Positions 31,880 to 40,100 of a stretch of DNA of 64,000 nt are shown here, in pieces; within the stretch, counting starts at the first letter, position 1, and every line of letters begins with the position of its first letter. The position numbers and the translations under genes were made by a program. This DNA is from Streptomyces alanosinicus. Its GTDB lineage: Bacteria; Actinomycetota; Actinomycetes; Streptomycetales; Streptomycetaceae. The notes under the pieces are model-generated. The model searched no databases, was not told where the DNA came from, and saw nothing but the letters and a program-made list of their open reading frames with translations. The stretch lies in assembly GCF_014650595.1 (NCBI RefSeq), contig NZ_BMVG01000015.1:111025-175024 (forward strand), in the 5' to 3' direction.

Positions 31880-32170
31880 CGGTCTTTGAGCTTGCCCTTT
31901 TCTGCGTGCTGGAGCAGGTCCACCGGATGCTGCGAAGCAGGCAGGTGGTCGCGAAGAACTCCTCGAAGTGGGGCGACCCGAGGGCGAAGCTGCCGGACGG
32001 GGAAGCGTGGGAGCAAGCCAGGCCGACCAGGCACCCCGCGCGACTCGCTGTACGTGTTGGACGTCCTCTACGACCGCGACGGCGGCTAGCGCCCCGAGAT
32101 GACCGTCAGGAACACCGCGAGCTGCTGCGACATGGTCTTCGGGCTGTTCACCTTGGCTGGGCTCGCGTAC
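31880..32170 (+). pseudogene. Tn3-family transposase remnant
   Basis: Two segments of a Tn3-type transposase are readable. First, in one frame, FELALFCVLEQVHRMLRSR and SSKWGDPRAKLPDGEAWEQA (about 31880-32025). Then, in another frame, GTPRDSLYVLDVLYDRDGG, a TAG at 32087-32089, and in the same frame RPEMTVRNTASCCDMVFGLF and TLAGLAYAPVPGP, ending at a TGA near 32202. The latter corresponds to the catalytic D-T-A-S-Y-S-D-I-V-F-G-L-F region of Tn3 transposases. Most of the about 1000-residue protein is missing, so this is a deletion remnant. Confidence 0.65.
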
Positions 32171-32442
32171 GCGCCGGTGCCCGGGCCAGGTGCCTGGAGA
32201 TGATGCGCCGTCACCTCTGAGAGGTAACGCGTCGGTGGTCTCAGGCAACGACTGAGCCTCTGCGCGACACAACTCGGGGCATCGCGCGACCAAATCGAGC
32301 TGCTTTCCGTCGACACAGCCACCGCGGTTGCACAGGAGACGAGCATGCACATCGCATCCGAGCCCCGAACGACCCGGTAAGACAGCAGCTCAGAACATGG
32401 GGCAGACGAAGCCCAGGGGCAGCGCCTCCTGAGGTCAAGACC
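32171..32442. other. Non-coding stretch after the Tn3 remnant
   Basis: I see no convincing gene, RNA or repeat here. It probably contains scrambled transposon-end sequence. Reading frames in it are short and have no recognisable protein. Confidence 0.5.
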
Positions 32443-33621
32443 CTAACGCCGCACCCTCGGCATGCCCAGGCCGATCCAGGAGATGATCTCGCGCTGGATC
32501 TCGTTGTTGCCGCCGCCGAAGGTGAAGATGACGGCCGAGCGGTAGCCGCGTTCCAGTTCACCGTGCAGGACCGCGCCGGCCGAGCCCTCCTTCAGCGGGC
32601 CCGCCGCCGCGACGATCTCCATGAGCCAGGCGTAGGCGTCGCGGCGGGCCTCGGAGCCGTAGACCTTGACGGCGGAGGCGTCCTGCGGGGTGAGGGTGCC
32701 CTCCTGGACGGCCGTGACCATCTGCCAGTTCATGAGCTTCAGCGCGTCGAGCCGGGTGTGGGTACGGGCCAGCAGCCGGCGCACCCAGGGCAGGTCGGCG
32801 ACCCGGCGGCCGTCGGCGAGCTTGGTCTCGCGCGCCCAGCGCTGCACGTCGTAGAGGGCGCGGATGGCCATGGTGCCGTGCGCGGCGAGGGTGACGCGTT
32901 CATGGTTGAGCTGGTTGGTGATCAGCCGCCAGCCCTGGTTCTCCTCGCCGACGCGCCGGGAGACGGGTACACGGATGTTCTCGTAGTAGCTCGCGGTCGT
33001 GTCGTGCGAGGCGAGGGTGTTGATCAGCGTGCAGGAGTAGCCCGGGTCGGACGTCGGGACCAGCAGCATGGTGATGCCCTTGTGCGGCGGGGCGGCGGGG
33101 TCGGTGCGGGTGGCCAGCCACACCCAGTCCGCGGTGTCGCCGTTCGTCGTCCAGATCTTCTGTCCGTCGACGACGTATGCGTCGCCGTCGCGTACGGCCC
33201 TGGTCTTCAGGGCGGCCAGGTCGGTGCCGGCGTCCGGCTCGCTGTACCCGATGGCGAAGTCGATCTCCCCGGAGAGGATGCGCGGCAGGAAGTACGCCTT
33301 CTGCTCGTCGGTGCCGAAGCGCATGAGCGTCGGGCCGACCGTGTTCAGCGCCATCAGCGGCAGCGGCACGCCGGCCTGGGCGGCCTCGTCGAAGAAGATG
33401 AACTGCTCCATCGCCGTCATGCCGCGCCCGCCGTACTCCTCGGGCCAGCCGACGCCGAGCCAGCCGTCCGTGCCGAGCCGACGGATGGTGTCGCGGTAGA
33501 AGCGCTTCTGCGCGGCCGGGTCGGTGTACCGGGCATAGGCGTGGTCCGGGACCAGCTGGGCGAAGTAGGCGCGCAGTTCGGCGCGCAGTCGCTGCTGCTC
33601 GGGCGTGTGGTCGAGATGCAC
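32443..33621 (-). CDS. Acyl-CoA dehydrogenase family protein
   Basis: The 392-residue protein starts at GTG 33621, chosen because GGAGGCGCC precedes it. Features are the N-terminal helical domain (HLDHTPEQQRLRAELRAYFAQL), GWLGVGWPEEYGGRGM, the FAD/substrate segment FAIGYSEPDAGTDLAALKT (about residues 126-144), DGQKIWTTNGDTADWVWLATRT and a C-terminal TFGGGNNEIQREIISWIGLG that closes the FAD site. It matches the FadE-type ACADs of actinobacterial steroid or branched-chain catabolism, which commonly act as alpha2beta2 heteromers; no second ACAD subunit adjoins it. It oxidises an acyl-CoA to the 2-enoyl-CoA, upstream of the hydratase encoded 27 kb away. Confidence 0.92.
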   Translation of the reverse strand: MHLDHTPEQQRLRAELRAYFAQLVPDHAYARYTDPAAQKRFYRDTIRRLGTDGWLGVGWPEEYGGRGMTAMEQFIFFDEAAQAGVPLPLMALNTVGPTLMRFGTDEQKAYFLPRILSGEIDFAIGYSEPDAGTDLAALKTRAVRDGDAYVVDGQKIWTTNGDTADWVWLATRTDPAAPPHKGITMLLVPTSDPGYSCTLINTLASHDTTASYYENIRVPVSRRVGEENQGWRLITNQLNHERVTLAAHGTMAIRALYDVQRWARETKLADGRRVADLPWVRRLLARTHTRLDALKLMNWQMVTAVQEGTLTPQDASAVKVYGSEARRDAYAWLMEIVAAAGPLKEGSAGAVLHGELERGYRSAVIFTFGGGNNEIQREIISWIGLGMPRVRR

Positions 33622-33839
33622 GGCGCCTCCAGGCTCCCCAAGGGCGGTCCTGACGGCGCACACCGTAGAACGTGTTTCAGAAATAGGGAATGACACGCCC
33701 CGGGCGAATTCCGGGACGGGCGGGGCCGCCGCGCGTCGGCGAGAGCGCACCGTAGGGGAGGCGCGCGGTCGCCGCACGTCGACGGCACACTACGGAACAT
33801 GTCCGATTCGCCCGGTTCTGTAGGGGGTATCCCTGTCCT

Positions 33840-34205
33840 ATGAGTACCGCATCGATGCAGCTGGCCGCAGCGAGCGGCCTGATGAGCCTTGTCCTGTTCA
33901 TCGTGGCCGTGGGCGTCCTGGCGCTGCTCGCCGGCGGCTTCTGGATGAACTCCCGCGTCAAGTACCACGAGTCTCCCCGGCCGCGGCCCGAGGAACAGCC
34001 CACCCTGCCGCCGGAAGGTCCGGTGCGCGAGGTCCGGGAGAACAGGGAATCCCAGGAGGTGCCCCAGACCCCCAAGGGCGGCCGCCCGCTCACCCCGTAC
34101 GAGCTGACCAACATGGACTCCAGGCCGAGCACGTCGAAGGAGCGTCCGCGCTGGAGCCGGGGGTCGAGCGGCTCGTTCGGCGGCGGCGGACTCGGCGCCC
34201 ACTGA
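33840..34205 (+). CDS. DUF6479-type single-pass membrane protein
   Basis: The 121-residue protein has one N-terminal transmembrane segment (LMSLVLFIVAVGVLALLAGGFWM, about residues 14-36). A hydrophilic Pro/Arg-rich tail follows with GGRPLTPYELTNM and a Gly-rich C-terminus (GSSGSFGGGGLGAH). Length and the WxNSRVK...LTPYEL pattern match the Streptomyces DUF6479 family as I remember it. Function is unknown. Confidence 0.75.
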   Translation: MSTASMQLAAASGLMSLVLFIVAVGVLALLAGGFWMNSRVKYHESPRPRPEEQPTLPPEGPVREVRENRESQEVPQTPKGGRPLTPYELTNMDSRPSTSKERPRWSRGSSGSFGGGGLGAH

Positions 34206-34258
34206 ACATCCCGACCCTCAGCAGGCAGGCCCGGCCCGCGCCGGACCGCCGTACGCCG

Positions 34259-34714
34259 CTAGGAATCCGTCCGGACGGCGTCCAGGCGGCCGACGCGGGC
34301 CACGTTCTGCCGGTCGTCGGGATCCTGGCTGGGCGCGCCGGCGAACCAGGCGTCCAGGATCTCCTTCAGCAGCGGTTCGGAGGTCAGGCGCAGGCTCAGG
34401 GCGAGGGCGTTGGCGTCGTTCCAGCGGCGTGCGCCGTCCGCCGTGACAGCGTCCGTGCACAGGGCCGCGCGGACGCCGGGCACCTTGTTGGCCGCGATGG
34501 AGGCGCCGGTGCCGGTCCAGCAGCAGACCACCGCCTGATCGGCGGCGCCGTCGGCCACATCCCGGGCGGCCGCCTCCGAGCAGGCCGCCCACTGCGCGTC
34601 GGCGCCGGGCCGCAGAGCGCCGTGCGTGCGCACCTCGTGGCCGCGGCGCCGCAGCTCGGCGACGAGGAGACGGGCCACGGGTTCGTCCATGTCGGAGGAG
34701 ACGGAGATCCGCAT
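34259..34714 (-). CDS. RpiB/LacA/LacB-family sugar-phosphate isomerase
   Basis: The 151-residue protein starts at ATG 34714 (MRISVSSDMDEPVARLLVAELRRRGHEVRTHG). The catalytic loop VVCCWTGTGASIAANKVPGVRAALC (about residues 83-107) is the signature of ribose-5-phosphate isomerase B and the galactose-6-phosphate isomerase subunits, with Cys, Thr and the GTG turn. R-R-W-N-D-A-N-A-L provides the phosphate/sugar contact region. The protein is cytosolic, full length and monocistronic. It should interconvert an aldose and ketose phosphate, most likely ribose-5-P and ribulose-5-P. Confidence 0.88.
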   Translation of the reverse strand: MRISVSSDMDEPVARLLVAELRRRGHEVRTHGALRPGADAQWAACSEAAARDVADGAADQAVVCCWTGTGASIAANKVPGVRAALCTDAVTADGARRWNDANALALSLRLTSEPLLKEILDAWFAGAPSQDPDDRQNVARVGRLDAVRTDS

Positions 34715-34772
34715 ACCGGTGAGCGTAGTGCCTGCGGCGCCCGGGCCGGGAGCGGATCTCAGCGCCTTGTCG

Positions 34773-36035
34773 TCAGCCGGGCGTGGGTGACGCGGCGCCG
34801 GTCACCGTTCGGTGGATGTGTTCGAGGGCGTCCAGGAGCACCGATCGGTGGTACCAGCTCAGCCAGGCCGCCGTGTCGGCGGCCAGCGCCTCCAGGGCCT
34901 CGGCCTCGGCGGCGGTCGGCCGGTGTCCGGCGTCCGGCCAGTGCAGGGTGATCACGCCGACGCAGCAGCCGGCCGAGGACAGCACCGGGTTGCTCTGCAG
35001 GGCGCCGGTGCCCGTGGTCAGCAGGACGCGCCGGGACTCCTCGGAGAGCAGCGCGTCGTCGGCCACGTCGGGCACACCCACCCGGCGCCCGCGCAGCCGG
35101 GCGACGGTATCGGCCGTGCCCTCGTCGCGACCGCGCACGAGGTGGTCGAGAAACGGGTCCGGGCAGCCGTGGTGGGTCTCCAGCATCAGCGCGTTCACGG
35201 CCGGGTCGACGAATCGCACGTATCCGGCCGGTGCCCGCCCGATGGCCAGCGCCGCACGCAGCACGGCCTCGACCGTGCGGCGCCGGTAGCGGAAGTCGCG
35301 GCCGTCGCGGGCCAGGATCCGCAGCTGCGGCACGGGCAGCGCGCGCCGGCCCGGGAACCACACCTCGCCCTGCGGCGGCCGGGCCACCACCACGGCGGAG
35401 ACAAGGACGCGCAAGGGCACGTTGAACCGCTGTGAGGCCTCGCTCAGCGCCCGGAACGCGGTGCCGGCGTCCGGCAGGCCGTAGCGGACCATGAGCACGC
35501 CCTGCGCCAGGCCGATGACGGGGGCGGTGCGCACCCGGGCGCGCAGCGCGCGGACCTCCTTGCGGAGATCCTCGTAGCTGGGCCGCAGCGGATCCGCCAT
35601 CTGTGAGCGCCAGGCGGGCAGGTCCTCCACGCGGGAGGCGGCGCGGGCCAGTTCCCGCAGCGCCTCGTCGAGGGTGGCGTAGAGCCGTACGCCGTCCAGG
35701 CGGGCGAGGTGGACGGCCTCGCGCACTCCAGGCCGGGCGCGGACGATGATCAGGTCCGGGCGGCCGGTGCGCGAGCGGGTGGTCTCGCTGAGCGTGTGCA
35801 GCACGGCCGCGCCGCCGAGCTGCACATGCGCCATGTCGAGGACGGGCCGCAGACCGGCGCGGTCCGCCTGTTCGAGGTGGCCGCGCAGCTCCGTCGACCA
35901 GGCCTGGGCGCCCGCGGCGTCGAGACCGCCGGAGATGCGCAGCAGCAGTGCCGCCTCGGCGGGCAGTCCGTCGACGACGGACGATTCGATGACGAGCGGG
36001 GCGGGGGCGGCGGACGCTTCGGAGGGGGCCTTCAT
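34773..36035 (-). CDS. STAS-ANTAR-GAF regulatory protein
   Basis: The 420-residue protein has three modules. Residues about 15-130 are STAS/anti-sigma-antagonist-like (AALLLRISGGLDAAGAQAWSTEL, then LRPVLDMAHVQLGGAAVLHTL). Residues about 150-215 form an ANTAR-type helical bundle (LRKEVRALRARVRTAPVIGLAQGVLMVRYG, FRALSEASQRFNVPLRVLVSAVV). Residues about 245-405 are GAF-like (VEAVLRAALAIGRAPAGYVRFVD, GCCVGVITLHW, TAAEAEALEALAADTAAWLSW). ANTAR domains bind paired hairpins in RNA to antagonise termination, GAF domains sense small ligands and STAS domains pair with anti-sigma kinases. The protein therefore looks like a stress-signal-responsive antiterminator. It is monocistronic, with an AT-rich intergenic region upstream. 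Confidence 0.82.
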   Translation of the reverse strand: MKAPSEASAAPAPLVIESSVVDGLPAEAALLLRISGGLDAAGAQAWSTELRGHLEQADRAGLRPVLDMAHVQLGGAAVLHTLSETTRSRTGRPDLIIVRARPGVREAVHLARLDGVRLYATLDEALRELARAASRVEDLPAWRSQMADPLRPSYEDLRKEVRALRARVRTAPVIGLAQGVLMVRYGLPDAGTAFRALSEASQRFNVPLRVLVSAVVVARPPQGEVWFPGRRALPVPQLRILARDGRDFRYRRRTVEAVLRAALAIGRAPAGYVRFVDPAVNALMLETHHGCPDPFLDHLVRGRDEGTADTVARLRGRRVGVPDVADDALLSEESRRVLLTTGTGALQSNPVLSSAGCCVGVITLHWPDAGHRPTAAEAEALEALAADTAAWLSWYHRSVLLDALEHIHRTVTGAASPTPG

Positions 36036-36525
36036 GGCATCACCCGCGCCGTGGTCACCGACGGATACCGCCGGTCCGAGGGCCGGCGAGTCTTCGGGAC
36101 AGCTGACCGTTTTCCATGGGGATCGGCCTTCCTGAGCGGGGAAGGATCAGCCAGCCGCGTCTTGACCGGTGCTCCACTGTGCCTCCGCCCCGCCCCCGAA
36201 GCAACGATTCGCCTCGGGCGTGTCGCATCACGGGCGATTCATCAGGCATACCGCCGTACGGGTGAAAACAGGATGCGCACGGCGACGGGCACCAAGGGCA
36301 TGAATTCAGCTGAATATCGACCCGAATAAAAGCATATAGACACGTTGTTATTTTGTCGTCGCAATTCATGCACGGGTGATACTTCCCGACCAACGGCCAA
36401 TTCGGTGATGAATCGCAGAATTCGGCGCGCCTCAAGATGTTCTGGCGATATTTCTAATTAGCCTCCACCACACATGAAGTCGATCTGCCAAAGATCGCAT
36501 CCACTTCACCACCACCGGAGAAAAC
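36036..36525. other. Long intergenic region with AT-rich promoter DNA
   Basis: The 490 bp between the divergent STAS-ANTAR-GAF and small secreted-protein genes has no convincing gene. A 127-codon minus-strand frame here has atypical codon use. The 36320-36475 part is notably AT-rich for this genome, with several TATA- and TAATT-like elements. It probably contains the promoter and 5' leader of the secreted-protein gene, which has GGAGAAAAC before its ATG. Confidence 0.6.
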
Positions 36526-36822
36526 ATGTACAAGCTCCGCAAGGCCGCCGTTCTGGTTGTCGCCCTCGGCAGCGTCGGACTCCTGAGCACCGGCGCCGCC
36601 CAGGCTCACGGCGGACAGGGCGGCGGGGGCCGCGGCGGCAACAGCTTCACCGTCCTGCAGAGCACCACCTGCCGCTCGCACGACCTGAACCTCGACGTCC
36701 TCGGCGCGGTCGGGCTGCTCAACGGCCTGCTGGGCAACGGGCTGAACGGCGAGGGCAACGCGGGGGCGCAGGACACCCACCTGGGCTCGACGATGGGCTG
36801 CGACAACACTGTCGGCAAGTAA
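36526..36822 (+). CDS. Small secreted two-cysteine protein
   Basis: The 98-residue protein has a clear Sec signal peptide: MYKLRKAAVLVVALGS, a hydrophobic core, and a probable cleavage after AAQA at residue 26. The mature part is Gly-rich (HGGQGGGGRGGN), then FTVLQSTTCRSHDLNLDV, a GLLNGLLGNGLNGEGNAG stretch and a second Cys near the end (GCDNTVGK). The Cys pair, about 27 residues apart, and the GLLNG repeats recall chaplin- and rodlin-like small surface proteins of Streptomyces, but it lacks the canonical chaplin domain. I treat it as a related cell-surface protein of unknown role. A perfect terminator follows. Confidence 0.75.
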   Translation: MYKLRKAAVLVVALGSVGLLSTGAAQAHGGQGGGGRGGNSFTVLQSTTCRSHDLNLDVLGAVGLLNGLLGNGLNGEGNAGAQDTHLGSTMGCDNTVGK

Positions 36823-36836
36823 TTCACAGCCCTTCC

Positions 36837-36876
36837 CCCGGTGCCCCGGCCGACCGGCCGGGGCACCGGGCTTTTC
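36837..36876 (+). terminator. Intrinsic terminator after the secreted-protein gene
   Basis: A 15-bp perfect stem (CCCGGTGCCCCGGCC and its complement), a 4-base loop and a trailing CTTTTC lie 15 bp after the TAA. It also overlaps the 3' end of the convergent FhuF-like gene. On that strand it lacks a T-tract. Confidence 0.85.
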
Positions 36877-37720
36877 AATTCCCCAGGCGCCGCAGCCGCT
36901 CCGCGTCACGGGTGCGCGGACAGGTCACGCAGGCTTCTTCGGGCCGGACCGCATAAAACATGCAGCAGCCGGTTCGGGTGCGCGTCATATGGCGACGACC
37001 GCCCTCGCCCAGCAGGTGGCGGAAATCGGCGCCGTCCGGGTACGGCGGAATACCGATCGGCAGCACATCGGTGGCCGCCCGCACGGCCGCGCCCTCCTCG
37101 CCGAGCATCCGGCCGAGATACCAGATACCGGAGACGAGATCGTCGGCGACCATTCCCCACAGGGCATGCGCCCGGCGTCGTACGACCGGGCCGATCGCGA
37201 CCAGCAGCGGACGCATGTGATCGGCGAGCGACATCCGCAACACGGCCCGCAGTTCCTCTTCCTGAGGGAGTGTCAGCACACCGGGGAGGGTGCCGACAGG
37301 GTCGCCCGTCAGGCAGGCGAGTTCCGCGCCGGGAGTGATCACACAGGTGTCCGAGTCGAGGTCCAGCCGAAGATCCTCGGGCCGGATCCGGGGCACCCGG
37401 CGCTCCAGGTACCAGGCTCCGCCCAGCAGCACCCCGAGCGTCCAGGCGTAGCCGTGCAGGGCCCGCGAGGCGGCGACATGCGCGGGCACCCGCACACCGT
37501 GGCGTTCCTGAATCCGTGTCATCTCCGCCTGGACGAAGGCGTCGAGCACCTCCCGGTCGGACATCAGCGCGGCGGCCGTCACCCCCGCGCCCGCCGCACC
37601 CTCACCCGGCTCCGCGACCCGCACGGCCAGGGCCTCGCAGATGTCGGCGAGCCGCCGGTAGACCTCGCCGAGCGCATCCGCGACCGCGCCGTCCGACGGA
37701 GTCTTCAAGCCAACTGACAA
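36875..37720 (-). CDS. FhuF-like siderophore-iron reductase ((2Fe-2S)-binding C-terminal motif)
   Basis: The 281-residue protein starts at TTG 37720, preceded by GGGAG; a later TTG at 37708 is possible. The C-terminal TGCCMFYAVRPEEACVTCPR (about residues 253-272) has the Cys-Cys-x10-Cys-x2-Cys pattern of FhuF-type proteins, which ligate a [2Fe-2S] cluster and reduce ferric siderophores in the cytoplasm. The central helical part (VLPIGIPPYPDGADFR etc.) belongs to the same family. It is divergent from the siderophore transport and synthesis genes, and a DmdR-type iron box lies 36 bp upstream of the start. It almost certainly releases iron from the siderophore imported by the neighbouring ABC system. 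Confidence 0.88.
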   Translation of the reverse strand: MSVGLKTPSDGAVADALGEVYRRLADICEALAVRVAEPGEGAAGAGVTAAALMSDREVLDAFVQAEMTRIQERHGVRVPAHVAASRALHGYAWTLGVLLGGAWYLERRVPRIRPEDLRLDLDSDTCVITPGAELACLTGDPVGTLPGVLTLPQEEELRAVLRMSLADHMRPLLVAIGPVVRRRAHALWGMVADDLVSGIWYLGRMLGEEGAAVRAATDVLPIGIPPYPDGADFRHLLGEGGRRHMTRTRTGCCMFYAVRPEEACVTCPRTRDAERLRRLGN

Positions 37721-37755
37721 CGGAACTCCCGCACAGAGGATTCGAAGGGAACCAG

Positions 37756-37774
37756 ACAGGTAAGGCTTACCTTA
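37756..37774. promoter_or_regulatory. Iron box 1 (DmdR1-type), FhuF side
   Basis: ACAGGTAAGGCTTACCTTA matches the Streptomyces DmdR iron-box consensus TTAGGTTAGGCTCACCTAA at most positions and contains a perfect AGGTAAG-G-CTTACCT palindrome. It sits upstream of the FhuF-like gene. Fe2+-loaded DmdR should repress from it. Confidence 0.75.
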
Positions 37775-37873
37775 GCTCGACTGCAGAGCGAGCGCGATCA
37801 AGGGACTTCGAGGTTGCGGGGGTACTTCGAGGCCGCGCGGGGGCGTGAGGGGCCGCGAGGGGTAGTTGAAAAT

Positions 37874-37892
37874 TAAGCCAAGGCTAACCTAA
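37874..37892. promoter_or_regulatory. Iron box 2 (DmdR1-type), transport operon side
   Basis: TAAGCCAAGGCTAACCTAA lies 12 bp before the first permease start and matches the DmdR iron-box consensus, particularly the AGGCTAACCTAA half. It should make the transport and siderophore genes iron-repressible. Confidence 0.75.
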
Positions 37893-37903
37893 GCTCACGG
37901 CTT

Positions 37904-38932
37904 GTGACTGCGACCCACCAGGGCGTACCCACCACAGGTGCGCCGTTCCGTGCCGTCAGGCATCTGCCCCTCTTCCTGGCCGGCCTCGCCGCCCTGGCGC
38001 TGTGCGTCGCGGCCAGCCTCGCCCTCGGCGCGCGTTCCGTGTCGCCCTCGACGGTGGCCGACGCGCTGTTCGGCGACGCCCACGGACGCGACGCGCTCGT
38101 CGTGACCGGGCTGCGCCTGCCGCGCACGGTCATCGGCCTGGCGGTCGGCGCGGCACTCGGCGTCGCGGGCGCCGTCGCCCAGGCGGTCACCCGCAACCCG
38201 CTGGCGTCACCGACGACCCTCGGCATCAACGCGGGCGCGGCCTTCGCGGTAGTCGTCGCGATCTTCGCCCTGAAGCTCGACTCCCCCGCCCAGTATGTGT
38301 GGTTCGCCTGCGCCGGCGCGGCGGGCGCGGCCCTGCTGGCCCAAGCGATGGCGCGGCGCGCCGGCGACATCGACCCCGTGCGCCTGGCTCTGGGCGGGAC
38401 CGTGCTCCAACTCGTGTTGCTCTCCTGGACGTCGGCGGTGATGCTGATGGATCAGCGCACGCTCGACGACGCCCGTTTCTGGCTGGCCGGGTCGGTGTCC
38501 GGCAGATCGCTCGATGTGCTGCTGCCGGTCCTGCCGGCGCTGGTGCTCGGGCTGGTGATCGCGCTGGCCCTCTCCCCCGCCCTCAACGCCCTTGCCCTGG
38601 GCGACGACACGGCCCAGTCCCTCGGGGTGCCGGTGGCCCGGATCCGCCTCGCCGGCGGCGTGGCGGTGGTGCTCCTCGCCGGGGCGGCGGTGGCCGTCGC
38701 CGGTCCGGTCGCCTTCATCGGTCTCGCCGCGCCCCATCTCGTACGCCCCCTGCTCGGCGGAGACCACCGGCTGCTGCTGCCCGGCTGTCTCATCGCCGGC
38801 CCGCTGCTGCTGCTCGCGGCCGATGTGCTGGGCCGGCTGGTGATCCGCCCCTCGGAGCTGGAGGTCGGCATCGTGACGGCGTTCCTCGGGGCGCCCCTGC
38901 TGGCTCTCCTGGCCCGGAAGGTGACCCGATGA
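37904..38932 (+). CDS. FecCD-family iron-siderophore ABC permease (subunit 1)
   Basis: The 342-residue permease has about nine to ten transmembrane segments; the start is GTG 37904. Family markers are SVSPSTVADALFG near the N-terminus, RLPRTVIGLAVGAALGVAGAVAQAVTRNPLASPTTLG (about residues 69-105), and the cytoplasmic EAA-like loop with RIRLAGG, plus VAGPVAFIGLAAPHLVRPLLGGDHR. These are the hallmarks of the FecCD/BtuC group, which import ferric siderophores with an ATPase and binding protein. There is no strong ribosome-binding site; the start is only 12 bp from iron box 2, so the transcript may be very short-leadered. The stop overlaps the next start by 4 bp (ATGA). Confidence 0.93.
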   Translation: MTATHQGVPTTGAPFRAVRHLPLFLAGLAALALCVAASLALGARSVSPSTVADALFGDAHGRDALVVTGLRLPRTVIGLAVGAALGVAGAVAQAVTRNPLASPTTLGINAGAAFAVVVAIFALKLDSPAQYVWFACAGAAGAALLAQAMARRAGDIDPVRLALGGTVLQLVLLSWTSAVMLMDQRTLDDARFWLAGSVSGRSLDVLLPVLPALVLGLVIALALSPALNALALGDDTAQSLGVPVARIRLAGGVAVVLLAGAAVAVAGPVAFIGLAAPHLVRPLLGGDHRLLLPGCLIAGPLLLLAADVLGRLVIRPSELEVGIVTAFLGAPLLALLARKVTR

Positions 38933-40017
38933 CCCCGACGACTTCGACGACTTCGATGCCGCCGGCGACGACCGCCGCCGTCGCCTCCCGCCGTACGGCG
39001 TCCCGCGCCCGCCGCCGGCACCGGCGCCGCGTCCTGGTGCTCGCCGGTGCCTGCCTGGTGGCCCTCTTCGCGCTGCTCACCGTCTCGTTGACGACCGGTG
39101 AGATGCCGATGTCCGCGCCCACCGCGTTGCGCGCCCTGCTCGGGCTCGGGGATGCGGGGGACGTGCTGGTGGTCCAGCAGTTCCGGGCGCCCCGGGCGGT
39201 GGCCGCCGTCGTCGCCGGTGCGGGGCTGGGGGCGGCGGGCTGTGTCCTGCAGCGGCTCTTCCGCAATCCCCTGGCATCTCCCGATGTCATGGGCATGACC
39301 GGCGGCGCCTCGCTGGGGGCGGTGGCGCTGCTGGCCGCCGGGGCCTCCCAGACCCTCGTCCCGGTGGGGGCGCTGGCCGGCGGACTGGTCGCGGCCTTGC
39401 TGCTGGGCGCGTTCGCCTGGCGCTCCGGGCTCGCCGTCACCCGGCTCGTGCTCACCGGTCTCGCCGTGCAGGCCGGGCTCGCGGCCGCGGTGAACCTGAT
39501 GATCGTGCGCTTCCCCACCGAACTCGCGGGTTCCGCGCTGCAGTGGACCACGGGCTCCGTGTACGGGCGCACCTGGACGCAGGTATGGGGAGCGGGCGCC
39601 GCCATGGTGGTCGCGCTGGCCGCCACCCTCGCCCTGCACCGCGGGCTCGCGGTGCTGGACCTGGGAGACGACTCGGCGGGCGCCCTCGGCCTGCGCACCT
39701 CCAGGGCACGGCTCCGTCTGCTGTTCCTCGCCGTCGTGCTGGCGTCACTGGCCGCCGCCCTGGCCGGTCCGGTGACCTTCGTCGCGCTCGCCGTGCCGCA
39801 CATCGTGCGCTTCCTCACCGGACCGCCCACCGTCGCCTCACCGGTCCTCGCCGCGCTCACCGGGGCAGTGCTGCTGCTCGCCTCCGACCTGGTGGTGCAG
39901 CACCTGCTGCCGGTCGAGGGGCTGCCGGTCGGCGCGGTGACCGCCACCCTCGGCGCGCCCTGGCTGCTGGTGCTGATGTTCCGCCAGAGCGCGCCGGCGC
40001 GCCGGGAGCACGTATGA
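38929..40017 (+). CDS. FecCD-family iron-siderophore ABC permease (subunit 2)
   Basis: The 362-residue permease starts at ATG 38929, overlapping the first permease stop. It has an Arg-rich cytoplasmic N-terminus (about 40 residues). Then follow RAPRAVAAVVAGAGLGAAGCVLQRLFRNPLASPDVMGMTGGASLGAVAL and GPVTFVALAVPHIVRFLTGP, the paired conserved loops of FecCD permeases. With subunit 1 it would form the heterodimeric membrane channel. Codon usage and spacing match the rest of the operon. Confidence 0.92.
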   Translation: MTPTTSTTSMPPATTAAVASRRTASRARRRHRRRVLVLAGACLVALFALLTVSLTTGEMPMSAPTALRALLGLGDAGDVLVVQQFRAPRAVAAVVAGAGLGAAGCVLQRLFRNPLASPDVMGMTGGASLGAVALLAAGASQTLVPVGALAGGLVAALLLGAFAWRSGLAVTRLVLTGLAVQAGLAAAVNLMIVRFPTELAGSALQWTTGSVYGRTWTQVWGAGAAMVVALAATLALHRGLAVLDLGDDSAGALGLRTSRARLRLLFLAVVLASLAAALAGPVTFVALAVPHIVRFLTGPPTVASPVLAALTGAVLLLASDLVVQHLLPVEGLPVGAVTATLGAPWLLVLMFRQSAPARREHV

Positions 40018-40100
40018 CCGGCAGCCGGACGTCACCCCCGGCCGGCGTGCGCGAAGCGCGCCGTCCGCCCGCCGCAGCACAGCACCTGAAGGAGCCGCAG

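Noticed and set aside
36055..36435. 126-codon minus-strand frame upstream of the STAS-ANTAR-GAF gene
   Set aside because: Odd composition with many Cys and Pro, no ribosome-binding site, and it lies over AT-rich promoter DNA; it is probably chance.
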